Shown: in pieces, positions 34,739 to 42,894 of the stretch
Position numbering within the stretch: position 1 is the stretch's first letter
Layout: every line of letters begins with the position of its first letter
Assembly (NCBI GenBank): GCA_963706515.1
Contig: CAVPMW010000017.1
Location: 62,001 to 126,000, forward strand
Reading direction: 5' to 3'
DNA length: 64,000 nucleotides
Origin: CAVPMW01 sp963706515
GTDB lineage: Bacteria > Chloroflexota > Anaerolineae > Anaerolineales > UBA4823
Position numbers and translations under genes: made by a program
The notes under the pieces: model-generated
Database searches by the model: none
The model's input: the letters and a program-made list of their open reading frames with translations, nothing else
What the model was told of the DNA's origin: nothing

Positions 34739-35903
34739 GCTGGCGCAGTGCTTCCAGGAGCGCATCTGCATCCGCAGAGTCGTTATACGCCTGGATCGAA
34801 ACCCGGATCAGCTTCTCAGCCTGCCAGGGTAAGAGCGGCACTTCGATGCGGTAGCGGTCGTACAGCTCTGTTTTGACGACATCCAGGTTGAAGTACTCGG
34901 GCAAACGTGCGCTGAACATCTGCGCGAACCAGGTGAATCCCTCCGCATCCGGCATTTCAGGAGAGAGCGGCTCGAGACCGGTTAATTCATTGATGCGCTG
35001 GCGGGTGGCAACGGCAAGCTGGTGGCACTCGCGGCGCACCTGCTCCCAATCGTGCTCTTTCTGGAAGGCGATCGCCGCAGGAACGGAAAGTATTGCAGCC
35101 ATATCGCGGGTGCCCTGCCATTCGTGATAATCGACAAACTGCGAGCCGCTGGGGAACTCGCTCTCGAAGCCCCAGCTAACCACCAGGGGTTCCAGCCAGG
35201 CCTGAACTTCTTTGCGTGCGTACAAAAAACCTGCGCCTTTGGGCGCGCACAGCCACTTATGGCATGCCCCGGCGTACAGGTCTGCATCGATCTCAGCCAG
35301 ATTGAGCGGAATTTGACCGGGAGCGTGAGCGCCGTCGACGATCGTCAGCAACCCTGCCTGGCGGGCACGGCGGCACAGCTCCTCGATCGGGAATCTCAGA
35401 GCGGTGGGGCTGGTGATGTGGCTGATGTAGATAACTCTTGTGCGGGGAGTTACTCCGCTCCACATGCGCTCCAAAAACGCCTCGGGAGTTGTCACCGGCA
35501 CTGGGATTGGCTGCTGGAGGTAGCTCCAGCCCTGTTTTTTACTGAGGAAGCGCCAGGTGCGGTCCATAGCCCCATATTCGTGGTCGCTGGTCAGGATCTC
35601 ATCACCCGGCTCCAGGTGCAGGGCGCGCGCAACCATATTGATCGCCGTCGTCGGGTTGGAAAAATACACCACCTCGTCCGCCTCGACACCGAGAAAACTG
35701 GCGAGAGCCTGGCGCGCCTCAGCGAGCAAGGTTGTGATCCGCCGCCCGAGAAATTCTACCGGGCGGCATTCCAGCTCACGCTGCCAGGTCTGGTAAACCT
35801 CGAAGACCGGGCGGGGGCAGGCGCCAAACGAGCCATGGTTGAGATATGTGATAGAAGGGTCAAGCAGGAATAAATCTTTGAGGTTTTGGGACATCGTTTT
35901 CAT
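34713..35903 (-). CDS. Class V aminotransferase (isopenicillin-N epimerase-like), PLP-dependent
   Basis: The protein has about 396 residues. It opens with FLLDPSITYLNHGSFGACPR, followed by VVYFSNPTTAINMVARAL. The PLP Asp is in TIVDGAHAPGQIPL, and the Schiff-base Lys in YAGACHKWLCAPKGAGFLYA. These fit the isopenicillin-N epimerase/cysteine desulfurase-like subgroup of class V enzymes. Substrate cannot be fixed by sequence alone; nothing beta-lactam related is nearby. The start is ambiguous: GTG 35918, ATG 35903 or ATG 35894, and I chose 35903 (GGTGG upstream). It overlaps the 3' end of gmd tail-to-tail. Confidence 0.87.
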   Translation of the reverse strand: MKTMSQNLKDLFLLDPSITYLNHGSFGACPRPVFEVYQTWQRELECRPVEFLGRRITTLLAEARQALASFLGVEADEVVYFSNPTTAINMVARALHLEPGDEILTSDHEYGAMDRTWRFLSKKQGWSYLQQPIPVPVTTPEAFLERMWSGVTPRTRVIYISHITSPTALRFPIEELCRRARQAGLLTIVDGAHAPGQIPLNLAEIDADLYAGACHKWLCAPKGAGFLYARKEVQAWLEPLVVSWGFESEFPSGSQFVDYHEWQGTRDMAAILSVPAAIAFQKEHDWEQVRRECHQLAVATRQRINELTGLEPLSPEMPDAEGFTWFAQMFSARLPEYFNLDVVKTELYDRYRIEVPLLPWQAEKLIRVSIQAYNDSADADALLEALRQLMRKTFRS

Positions 35904-35940
35904 TATAAATGATTCCACCGGATTTATTCTTTACTATAGG

Positions 35941-36046
35941 GCTTACGCAATTCGCTGAGGAATTGCCGAAAATAGGGGTGTAGGGCGGGCGGATGCCCGC
36001 CCTACACCCCTATTTTCGGGCCATTTTTCCTTCAACTGCGTAACTC
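35941..36046. repeat. MITE-like element with terminal inverted repeats and a 25-bp hairpin core
   Basis: A perfect hairpin (arms 35966-35990 and 35995-36019, loop GGAT) forms the centre. It is flanked by imperfect terminal inverted repeats: GCTTACGCAATT on the left and AACTGCGTAACTC on the right (reverse complement GAGTTACGCAGTT). Total size is about 106 bp with no coding capacity. A 25-bp half-element matching the right end is at 42745-42769. The TTACGCA-type ends resemble non-autonomous transposable elements. The element lies between the divergent aminotransferase and GYD genes. Confidence 0.6.
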
Positions 36047-36120
36047 ATATACTATATAATTAAACCAGGAATTGGCTGCTCAAGTGGCCCGGAGTCGCCT
36101 GAGCAGTGAAGGAGGCAGCT

Positions 36121-36405
36121 ATGGCTACATATATCATCCTGGGGACGTTTACCACCGAAGGCGGTGAGGCGTTGCGCACCCATCCCGAATGGATCAAAGA
36201 TTCTAACCGGGCGATGGAAGCGCTCGGGGTTACGATTACCGGGCAGTACGCTGTGCTGGGCTCTTACGACCTGGTGACCATCATCGATGCCAGCGATAAC
36301 CATACTGCGATTCGCGCCTCGACCGAGCTGACGCTGCATGGATTGCTCAAGCTGATCACTTTGCCGGCAATCCCGGTAGATGATTTCCTGGCAAGCCTGC
36401 AATGA
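36121..36405 (+). CDS. GYD-domain protein
   Basis: A 94-residue single-domain protein of the GYD family. It has the ferredoxin-like pattern ATYIILGTFTTEGGEAL at the start and ITGQYAVLGSYDLVTIIDA, which holds the GSYD variant of the family's GYD motif. The function is unknown; related domains can be heme-free dimeric alpha-beta barrels. ATG 36121 has AAGGAGG 5 nt upstream. A GTG 15 nt earlier is inside that ribosome-binding site and is unlikely. The stop overlaps the next gene by 4 nt. Confidence 0.85.
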   Translation: MATYIILGTFTTEGGEALRTHPEWIKDSNRAMEALGVTITGQYAVLGSYDLVTIIDASDNHTAIRASTELTLHGLLKLITLPAIPVDDFLASLQ

Positions 36406-36929
36406 GCGATTTTTTTGAAACGATACAGAAGCGTCGCTCGGTGCACGCTTACTCAAAACAGGCGCTCGAAGAGGGGCTTCTGCCCCAAGTGCTCGAAGCG
36501 GCTCGCCTGGCGCCTTCAGCGGGCAACCTGCAGGCTTACGAGATTTACCTGATCAGCTCCCAGGCAAACCGAGCCACCCTGGCTGAAGCGGCGCTGAACC
36601 AGGATTTCATCGCCCAGGCGCCGGTGAGCCTGGTATTCTGCACGAACGCAGGGAGATCTTCTATCATATATGGTGAACGCGGCAGCCGCCTGTACTGCGT
36701 GCAGGATGCAACCATTGCCGCGACATTCGCCATGTTGGCTGCCGGTTGTCTTGGACTGGCGACAGCCTGGGTCGGCGCTTTCGATGCGCGCCAGGTCGCT
36801 AAGGCCTGTGATGCGCCAGCGGGGCAGCATCCGGTGGTAATCCTGGTCCTGGGCTATGGCGCGGAATCGCCGCCCGATAAGCCGCGCCGCTCACTTGAAG
36901 AGCTGGTCCATCAAGAGAAGCAGGAATAA
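36402..36929 (+). CDS. Nitroreductase-family flavoprotein
   Basis: A 175-residue FMN-dependent oxidoreductase of the short nitroreductase type. It has the N-terminal ETIQKRRSVHAYS (phosphate and FMN contacts), APSAGNLQAYEIYLI, and DATIAATFAMLAAGCLGLATAWVGAF, followed by PVVILVLGYGAE. Members reduce nitro-aromatics, quinones or flavin-dependent substrates with NAD(P)H. The in vivo substrate is unknown. Translationally coupled to the GYD protein. Confidence 0.9.
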   Translation: MSDFFETIQKRRSVHAYSKQALEEGLLPQVLEAARLAPSAGNLQAYEIYLISSQANRATLAEAALNQDFIAQAPVSLVFCTNAGRSSIIYGERGSRLYCVQDATIAATFAMLAAGCLGLATAWVGAFDARQVAKACDAPAGQHPVVILVLGYGAESPPDKPRRSLEELVHQEKQE

Positions 36930-36993
36930 TCGCGGTTGGAATATCCGCGGCGACCTGCGTAGGTGTTATTCCGGACAACTTTCAGGCTGAAGT

Positions 36994-37740
36994 TTATATC
37001 GCTTGTTCATCCAGGCGCACGTAGATGCGCTTGTTGATCTTCCCCTTCGACTTGTAATCCACCACGCGGATGTGCCCGACTTCTCCGGTGCGGTGGACGT
37101 GGGTGCCGCCGTCCGCCTGCAGGTCCAGCCCAACGATTTCCACTGTGCGCACTTTCTGGATGCCCTCGGGGAGCAGGTTGATCTTGGTGCGGATCAGGTC
37201 TGGAATCTGGAATGCCTCGTCACGGGGCAGGATTGCAACTCTCACCGGGCGGTCCGCGGCGACTTCGACATTGATCGCAGCCTCGATCTCCTGTACCAGC
37301 TCCTTCTGCATGGTCTCGAACTCGAAATCCATCCGCCCGTCCAGCGGGTCCATATCCCCGCCGGTGACCGAGGCGCCATAATCACGAAATATGACGCCGC
37401 ACAGGATGTGCATGGCGGTATGGGTGCGCATGAGCTGGTAGCGCCTTTCCCAGTTGAGCTGACCCTGCACCTGGCTGCCGGCAGGGGGTAGGGGAAAGTC
37501 TGGCGGCAGGAGATGCAGCACCCCTTCACCGGCTTTTTTTGCACGCACGACAGGCAATTGGATGCCCTGGGAGGAGCCGCCCTGTACGTTCAAGAAGCCG
37601 CTGTCAGCAGGCTGTCCGCCGCCTCCTGGATAGAAAGCGCTGCGGTCCAGGACGACAGCATGGTTTTCCTCATCTAATCCAGTGATTTCAGCATTGAAGG
37701 ACTGTATATATGAATCGGTCTGGTAAAGCAACTCGGTCAT
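36994..37740 (-). CDS. Alanyl-tRNA editing protein AlaX-like
   Basis: A 248-residue free-standing homologue of the AlaRS editing domain. It hydrolyses Ser- or Gly-mischarged tRNA-Ala. The N-terminal beta-barrel carries AFYPGGGGQPADSG. The zinc motif HxxxH is THTAMHIL (His107, His111). The second half of the zinc site reads DLQADGGTHVHRTGEVG, with Asp210 where many AlaRS and AlaX proteins have Cys, and His214. The Asp form occurs in a recognised subgroup of AlaX. Length points to the AlaX-M class. Function by family; substrate preference not readable. Confidence 0.92.
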   Translation of the reverse strand: MTELLYQTDSYIQSFNAEITGLDEENHAVVLDRSAFYPGGGGQPADSGFLNVQGGSSQGIQLPVVRAKKAGEGVLHLLPPDFPLPPAGSQVQGQLNWERRYQLMRTHTAMHILCGVIFRDYGASVTGGDMDPLDGRMDFEFETMQKELVQEIEAAINVEVAADRPVRVAILPRDEAFQIPDLIRTKINLLPEGIQKVRTVEIVGLDLQADGGTHVHRTGEVGHIRVVDYKSKGKINKRIYVRLDEQAI

Positions 37741-37880
37741 TGACGCACCTCGTGAGCGGGATGGGTGTAGTAAAATGAAAAAATGTCGCTGGTAATTTTA
37801 ACCCCTGCACACGAGTCTGCATACACAGATTCCTCGTATGCTGGTCTTGCGGCGGGTTAATCGGTGCTGAAAGGGCAGCC

Positions 37881-38885
37881 ATGCAAGAAGCACAAGCATC
37901 TGATCTGGCGCTCGTCCAACCATTCGTGCAGGAAGTCGTCTCCAACGTTGAGCGGGTCATTGTCGGAAAGCGCGAGGTGATCGAGCTGCTGCTGGTGGCG
38001 CTGCTGTGTGAAGGCCATATCCTGCTGGAGGACGTGCCTGGCACGGGCAAGACCATGCTGGCACGCTCGATGGCGACCAGCCTGGGGGGCACGTTCAAAC
38101 GGCTGCAATGCACACCCGACCTCTTGCCGAACGATACGACGGGTGTATCCATATACAACCAGCAGAGCAGCCAGTTCGAGTTCCGCCCTGGCCCGGTGTT
38201 CGTGAATATCCTGCTGGCGGACGAGATCAACCGCGCCACCCCGCGCACCCAGTCCGCTCTGCTGGAAGCCATGCAAGAGCAGCAGGTGACTGTCGATGGA
38301 GTTACCCGCCCCTTGCCGCGCCCCTTCCTGGTGCTGGCTACTCAAAACCCGATCGAGTACGAAGGCACGTTTCCCCTGCCAGAAGCCCAGCTGGATCGCT
38401 TCCTGATGCGGGTCTCGCTGGGGTACCCTGACAAGGCTGATGAGCTGCGCATCCTGCACAACCTGAGCCGGGAGCATCCGATCACGAGCTTGCAGGCGGT
38501 CCGTTTCAACAATCCCGGGGAGCCAGAGCAGGCAGGAACACAGCTCTTGTTGAAGCTGCAGCGCGCGGTCTGGGACGTCCATGTGGATTCCACCCTCGAG
38601 GAATACCTGCTCAGGATTATCGCCGCAACGCGCTCGCACCCAGACCTGGCATTAGGCGCCAGCCCGCGGGCAAGCCTGGCTCTGCTCAAAGCCGCTCAAG
38701 GGCTGGCTGCAGCCCGCGGTCGCGATCACGTCCTCCCCGACGATATCAAATACCTGGCGCCTTTCACGCTGACCCACCGCCTGATCATTCGCTCTGAAGC
38801 CGAGCTGCGCGGCCGGACTGCGGGGAGCGTGCTGCGGGACATCCTGACCCAAACTCCGCTCCCGCTGGATGAAAACTCTCCATAG
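37881..38885 (+). CDS. MoxR-family AAA+ ATPase (copy 2)
   Basis: The protein has 334 residues and is clearly paralogous to the ATPase at 31262: Walker A LEDVPGTGKTMLARSMA, Walker B LLADEINRATPRTQSALLEA, ATQNPIEYEGTFPLPEAQ and LGASPRASLALLKAAQ. In this copy the operon continues with DUF58 and a DUF4129 membrane protein, the full gene order usual for MoxR-DUF58-transglutaminase loci, although a transglutaminase domain itself is not present. ATG 37881 was taken as it starts the conserved part. Divergent from AlaX. Confidence 0.95.
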   Translation: MQEAQASDLALVQPFVQEVVSNVERVIVGKREVIELLLVALLCEGHILLEDVPGTGKTMLARSMATSLGGTFKRLQCTPDLLPNDTTGVSIYNQQSSQFEFRPGPVFVNILLADEINRATPRTQSALLEAMQEQQVTVDGVTRPLPRPFLVLATQNPIEYEGTFPLPEAQLDRFLMRVSLGYPDKADELRILHNLSREHPITSLQAVRFNNPGEPEQAGTQLLLKLQRAVWDVHVDSTLEEYLLRIIAATRSHPDLALGASPRASLALLKAAQGLAAARGRDHVLPDDIKYLAPFTLTHRLIIRSEAELRGRTAGSVLRDILTQTPLPLDENSP

Positions 38886-38894
38886 CTGGAATGC

Positions 38895-40082
38895 ATGGCC
38901 AAATACCTGCTCGTCATCCTGGCATTTGTCGCCCTGGCGGCGATTTGGCTGCGGGCTGACTTTGCACTGAGCGCGGTCTACCTGCTTGCCGGCACACTCC
39001 TGGTGGGGTCCTGGTGGAGCCAGCGCGCCCTGGGCTCGGTTGAGGTCCGCAGGGCATACAGCGAGCGAATGTTTTACGGCGAGAAGAGCGTGATCCGGCT
39101 GGAAGTGCGCAACCGGAGTCGGCTGCCGATCGTCTGGCTGCAGCTGCGGGAGAGCGTACCGGTGCAGGTGCGGGTTGGTGGGCAGTTTGCCCGGGTATTT
39201 AACCTGGGATCGAAAGCCGGGCGGCAGCTGGAGTATGCCATCGAAGGGCGCCAGCGGGGCTACTACGAGCTTGGACCGCTCGATTTGCGTTCAGGCGACC
39301 TCTTCGGGCTGGCTGGCGAGGGCCACGCTATCGTTCAACCGGATTTCCTGACGGTATATCCTAAGATTATCCCCCTGACAGGCGTTAATCTGCTTTCTCA
39401 CTCCCCGTTAGGATCTTTGCGCCACCACCAACCCTTGTTCGAAGACCCCAGCCGGGTGCGCGGGAAGCGGGATTACATCAGCGGAGATTCTGAGCGCCGG
39501 ATCGATTGGAAAGCCAGCGCGAGCACCGGACGGCTGCAGGTAAAACTGCTGGAGCCTTCCATTTCCCTGGAAACGATCATCTTTCTTAACCTGAACAGTG
39601 AGGAATACGACCTGCATACGCGCGGTTATACCAGCGAGCTGGCGATCATCGTGGCAGCCTCCCTGGCGAACTGGGTGATTGCCCAGCGGCAGGCAGCTGG
39701 CTTGCTGGTAAACGGTATCGACCCGGGACTTGACTCGGGGGGAGCACCCCTGATCCCTGCCCGGCGAGGGCGCGGCCACCTGATGCGGATTTTGGATGTC
39801 CTGGCGCGCATCCAGATGGGCGCTACCGAACCGATCGACCGGGTGCTGGCACGTGAAATTGTCAACCTGCCCTGGGGGACCACGCTGGTATTGATCACCG
39901 GCAGGCTGGATGAGGCGGTATTTGACAGCCTGTTCCAGGCGCGCCGCCAGGGGCTGGATGTTGTGCTGGTGCCCTGCGGGCAGCTTCCCGGGTTTAACGA
40001 AGCGCGGCGCCGGGCTGAGTATTTCGGTTTTTCTTTCTATCCGGTCCAGGATGAACGCGACCTGGATATGTGGCGCGGCTGA
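38895..40082 (+). CDS. DUF58 protein (copy 2)
   Basis: A 395-residue paralogue of the protein at 32250, with two N-terminal hydrophobic helices. It has ISGDSERRIDWKASASTGRLQVKLLE, the DUF58 signature, near residues 194-219. It starts 9 nt after the MoxR stop, and its own stop TGA shares bases with the next ATG (TGATG). Partner of the MoxR ATPase by context. Confidence 0.9.
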   Translation: MAKYLLVILAFVALAAIWLRADFALSAVYLLAGTLLVGSWWSQRALGSVEVRRAYSERMFYGEKSVIRLEVRNRSRLPIVWLQLRESVPVQVRVGGQFARVFNLGSKAGRQLEYAIEGRQRGYYELGPLDLRSGDLFGLAGEGHAIVQPDFLTVYPKIIPLTGVNLLSHSPLGSLRHHQPLFEDPSRVRGKRDYISGDSERRIDWKASASTGRLQVKLLEPSISLETIIFLNLNSEEYDLHTRGYTSELAIIVAASLANWVIAQRQAAGLLVNGIDPGLDSGGAPLIPARRGRGHLMRILDVLARIQMGATEPIDRVLAREIVNLPWGTTLVLITGRLDEAVFDSLFQARRQGLDVVLVPCGQLPGFNEARRRAEYFGFSFYPVQDERDLDMWRG

Positions 40083-41683
40083 TGAGCAATCATTCCCTGC
40101 CGTCTGGAGCGATGCGGAAAAGCGAACGCCTGGTCGTGTTCGCCTATTACTTGATGGTTGCCGGGATGCTGACTTGCATCGCCGCAGCCGCTGTCCAGGT
40201 CGGCGAGAGGGTGATGACCGGCTGGCGCGGCGAGTATCTGGTCGCCTTCGGCGCCGTGGTCGCCATCGAATCGATGTTTTCTGCCCGCCGGCTGCGCAAA
40301 GGATCGCGGTTCACCACTCGAGCATTTCTCTACCGCCTGGCTGAATTTATCACCCTCCTGGCGGTTTTAAAACTGCTGCAGTATCTGCAGAGTGGGGGGA
40401 CTGCGCTGCTCGGCGACCTGCCGCGCTGGAGAGTCGACTTTCTGCAAAGCTTCTTTACACCTGGATATCTAATGGCTATCTTCCTGACCCTGCTGGTATG
40501 GGGGCTTGCCCTGGAATTCGAGGACCTGCTCTACCCATTCGAGGTAAATGAAAACACGATCGAGATCGAACGGAGCAGCGGGTTCGGGGTAGAACGGATG
40601 CACATCCGGGGCAGGCTGGTCGAAGTGATCTTACTGCTCGGCGGTCTGCTGCTGCTGCTCACAACCTTGCTTTACCTGGATAAGGGCGCACCTGGCGGAA
40701 TGCGGATAGCCTCCTCAACGCTTTTAGTCCTGACCTACTTTGGGCTGGCGCTGGCTTTACTCAGCCTGACCCAGTTATCCAGCCTGCGCATCCGCTGGGG
40801 GCTGGATGAAATCTCGGTAAGCCCGGGGCTGATCCAGCGTTGGCTGATCTATGGAGCGACTTTCCTGGGTGCACTGGCGATCCTGGCTCTGCTCCTACCC
40901 ACGCATTATGCAGTCGGTGCCTTAGCAATCTTAAGCTTGCTGCTATCCACCCTTGTCTATATACTTGGGCTGCTCATTTTTTTGATCACATTACCTTTCA
41001 TCTTTTTATTTGGGCTGCTGCTGAGGCTGATCATGGGAGGCAAGCAGGAGGCGCCTGTACCACCCCTGGAGCAGCTCAGGCTTGTGCCGCCAGCCCCCAA
41101 ACCTCCCGCCTCCTGGGTGGAGGTGTTGTACTCGCTCCTCTTCTGGTCTCTGCTGGCAGGCGTGATCGTTTTTTCGATATACTATTATTTCAAACAGCAT
41201 CACGAGCTGCTTGCCGCGCTTATCCGGTTGCCGCTCCTCGGACGGCTATTCCGCCTGGGCGGCTCGTTCAGGGATTGGCTGCGCGGGATCAACCGGGGTA
41301 TCGCCCGGTCGGTGAGCAGCGGGCTGCAGCGGTTACGCCTGCGCCAGCGGGGCGGGCAGGGTGGAGCAGGATTTGGTTATTTACACCTGCGCCGCCTGTC
41401 TTTGCGCCAGCAAATCGTATTTTTCTACCTGGCTATGCTGCGCCGGAGCAGCGAGCGGGGCTGGGAGCGGCGTTCCAGCGAGACCCCTTATGAGTATGCG
41501 CGCAGCTTGCGCGCCCATCTGCCGGAGGCAGCCGATGAAATCGATGGAATGACCGAGGAATTTCTCAAGGCGCGTTACAGCCGGCGGGAAGTCTCACCTC
41601 CGCAGGTCCACCGCGTGCGCCGGCTGTGGGAACAGATCCGCAAATACTTGCAGCTTCCCAGATACCGATCCATCAGTAAGTGA
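40082..41683 (+). CDS. Multi-spanning membrane protein with C-terminal DUF4129
   Basis: The protein has about 533 residues. There are about eight hydrophobic segments within residues 15-370, a Pro-rich soluble insertion (residues 322-345), and a cytoplasmic C-terminal domain. The end (ETPYEYARSLRAHLPEAADE, then LKARYSRREVSPPQVHRVRR) matches DUF4129, which is usually found at the end of transglutaminase-like membrane proteins in MoxR-DUF58 operons. The papain-like transglutaminase domain is missing here, so this is a truncated version of that architecture, or the domain is on another gene. The start is the ATG overlapping the DUF58 stop. Confidence 0.82.
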   Translation: MSNHSLPSGAMRKSERLVVFAYYLMVAGMLTCIAAAAVQVGERVMTGWRGEYLVAFGAVVAIESMFSARRLRKGSRFTTRAFLYRLAEFITLLAVLKLLQYLQSGGTALLGDLPRWRVDFLQSFFTPGYLMAIFLTLLVWGLALEFEDLLYPFEVNENTIEIERSSGFGVERMHIRGRLVEVILLLGGLLLLLTTLLYLDKGAPGGMRIASSTLLVLTYFGLALALLSLTQLSSLRIRWGLDEISVSPGLIQRWLIYGATFLGALAILALLLPTHYAVGALAILSLLLSTLVYILGLLIFLITLPFIFLFGLLLRLIMGGKQEAPVPPLEQLRLVPPAPKPPASWVEVLYSLLFWSLLAGVIVFSIYYYFKQHHELLAALIRLPLLGRLFRLGGSFRDWLRGINRGIARSVSSGLQRLRLRQRGGQGGAGFGYLHLRRLSLRQQIVFFYLAMLRRSSERGWERRSSETPYEYARSLRAHLPEAADEIDGMTEEFLKARYSRREVSPPQVHRVRRLWEQIRKYLQLPRYRSISK

Positions 41684-41703
41684 TTCGTCAGGATATTCTG
41701 CCT

Positions 41704-42735
41704 ATGGAAGACCTGGTCTTTTTCTACCCACAAGGACATGCCCGGCACTTTCAGTATGGTCACCCGGAGCAACCTGAGAGGGTGGAAGCCGTAAGGAGAG
41801 CGTTAGAGCAGGCTGGCTGGTGGGGAGCTTATCCCCGGCTGGAGGCGCTGGACCTTCCTGAGGAAATACTGTTGAGTGTGCACACCGGCGGCTACCTGGA
41901 GGAGCTGCAGCTCCTGTGCGCCGAGGGAGCATCCCTCGATTTCGACACCTATACCACCCCGGCAAGCTGGCAGTTAGCCCTGAATGCTGCCGGCGGCGCG
42001 GCAGCCGTGGCAGCTGCAGTCTGGCGCAGGGAGGCAGGGGCGGGCTTTGCCCTGACCCGTCCCCCTGGGCACCATGCCACCCGGCAGCGCGGGATGGGGT
42101 TTTGCCTGCTGAACAACGTAGCGCTTGCGGCAGAATACCTGGTGCAGCGCATGGGTGCGAAACGGCTGGCGATCGTAGACCTCGATCTGCACCATGGAAA
42201 CGGAACCCAGGATATTTTCTGGGAGCGCGGGGACGTATTTTATATTTCAACGCACCAAATGCCACTCTATCCAGGAACTGGCTATGTTAATGAAATTGGT
42301 TCTGGCGCAGGAGAGGGCAAAACGGCGAATATTCCCATGCCGCCCTACGCCGGTGACCAGGCATTCACCCACGCCATGCAGGAGCTGATCCTGCCGCTGC
42401 TCGACCGCTTCCAGGCGGAGATGCTGCTGGTCAGTGTTGGCTTCGACACGCACTGGCGCGATCCCTTAGGAAGCCTGAAGCTGTCGGCGGCGGTTTACGG
42501 CGAGCTCATCCGCGAGCTGGCTGCCTGGGCAAAGGTACATGCCATGGGACGCATTGCCCTGATCCTGGAAGGCGGCTACGACCTGGAAGCTATGGGGGCT
42601 TGCGCCCAGGCTTGTACGGCAGCCTTGCTGGAAGCTCCCTGGGAGGATCCTCTCGGAGCGTACCCGCGCCCAGAGGGGACAGAATGGAGGCGATCTCTGC
42701 AGCAAGTGAAAACATTTTGGAGGGATAGTCTCTAA
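41704..42735 (+). CDS. Histone deacetylase/acetylpolyamine amidohydrolase family hydrolase
   Basis: A 343-residue zinc-dependent deacetylase fold. The active-site motifs are intact: PPGHHATRQRGMGFCLLNNV (tandem His), VDLDLHHGNGTQDIF (zinc Asp and His), VSVGFDTHWRDPLG (second zinc Asp) and LILEGGYDLEAM (with a catalytic Gly/Tyr region). Bacterial members deacetylate polyamines, acetoin-related or protein lysines. The real substrate is not known. ATG 41704 begins the conserved MEDLVFFYPQGHARH; a GTG at 41680 could add eight residues. Confidence 0.92.
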   Translation: MEDLVFFYPQGHARHFQYGHPEQPERVEAVRRALEQAGWWGAYPRLEALDLPEEILLSVHTGGYLEELQLLCAEGASLDFDTYTTPASWQLALNAAGGAAAVAAAVWRREAGAGFALTRPPGHHATRQRGMGFCLLNNVALAAEYLVQRMGAKRLAIVDLDLHHGNGTQDIFWERGDVFYISTHQMPLYPGTGYVNEIGSGAGEGKTANIPMPPYAGDQAFTHAMQELILPLLDRFQAEMLLVSVGFDTHWRDPLGSLKLSAAVYGELIRELAAWAKVHAMGRIALILEGGYDLEAMGACAQACTAALLEAPWEDPLGAYPRPEGTEWRRSLQQVKTFWRDSL

Positions 42736-42744
42736 TTTGGTTAG

Positions 42745-42769
42745 GAGTTACGCAGTTGGAGGAAAAATA
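42745..42769 (-). repeat. Half-copy of the 36-kb MITE-like element end
   Basis: GAGTTACGCAGTTGGAGGAAAAAT is the same as the right end of the element at 35941-36046 (read in the reverse direction) except for one base. No matching left end or hairpin is found in the 159-base gap before the NYN gene, so this is probably a fragment. The rest of the gap carries a candidate promoter and an interrupted CGGGTTT/AAACCCG inverted repeat. Confidence 0.5.
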
Positions 42770-42776
42770 ATATCGG

Positions 42777-42805
42777 TTGCTTTTTCGCGCACTTTGTTGT
42801 AAAGT
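42777..42805 (+). promoter_or_regulatory. Candidate sigma70 promoter for the NYN/OST-HTH gene
   Basis: TTGCTT (42777-42782), a 17-base spacer and TAAAGT (42800-42805). The spacing is right but the -10 box is imperfect. It starts directly after the repeat fragment at 42745-42769. Confidence 0.35.
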
Positions 42806-42894
42806 AGAGAGCAAAGCGGGTTTTGTGACAAACATAGCAAAACAAACCCGTAATTTTATTAATGCAAAACAAATAAAAAAATACGGAGAATTCC

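Noticed and set aside
34713..35903. Isopenicillin-N epimerase of a beta-lactam pathway
   Set aside because: Only the general class V fold is supported; no other beta-lactam genes are present.
8820..36019. CRISPR repeats
   Set aside because: The hairpins are single, far apart and differ in core; there are no spacers or cas genes.
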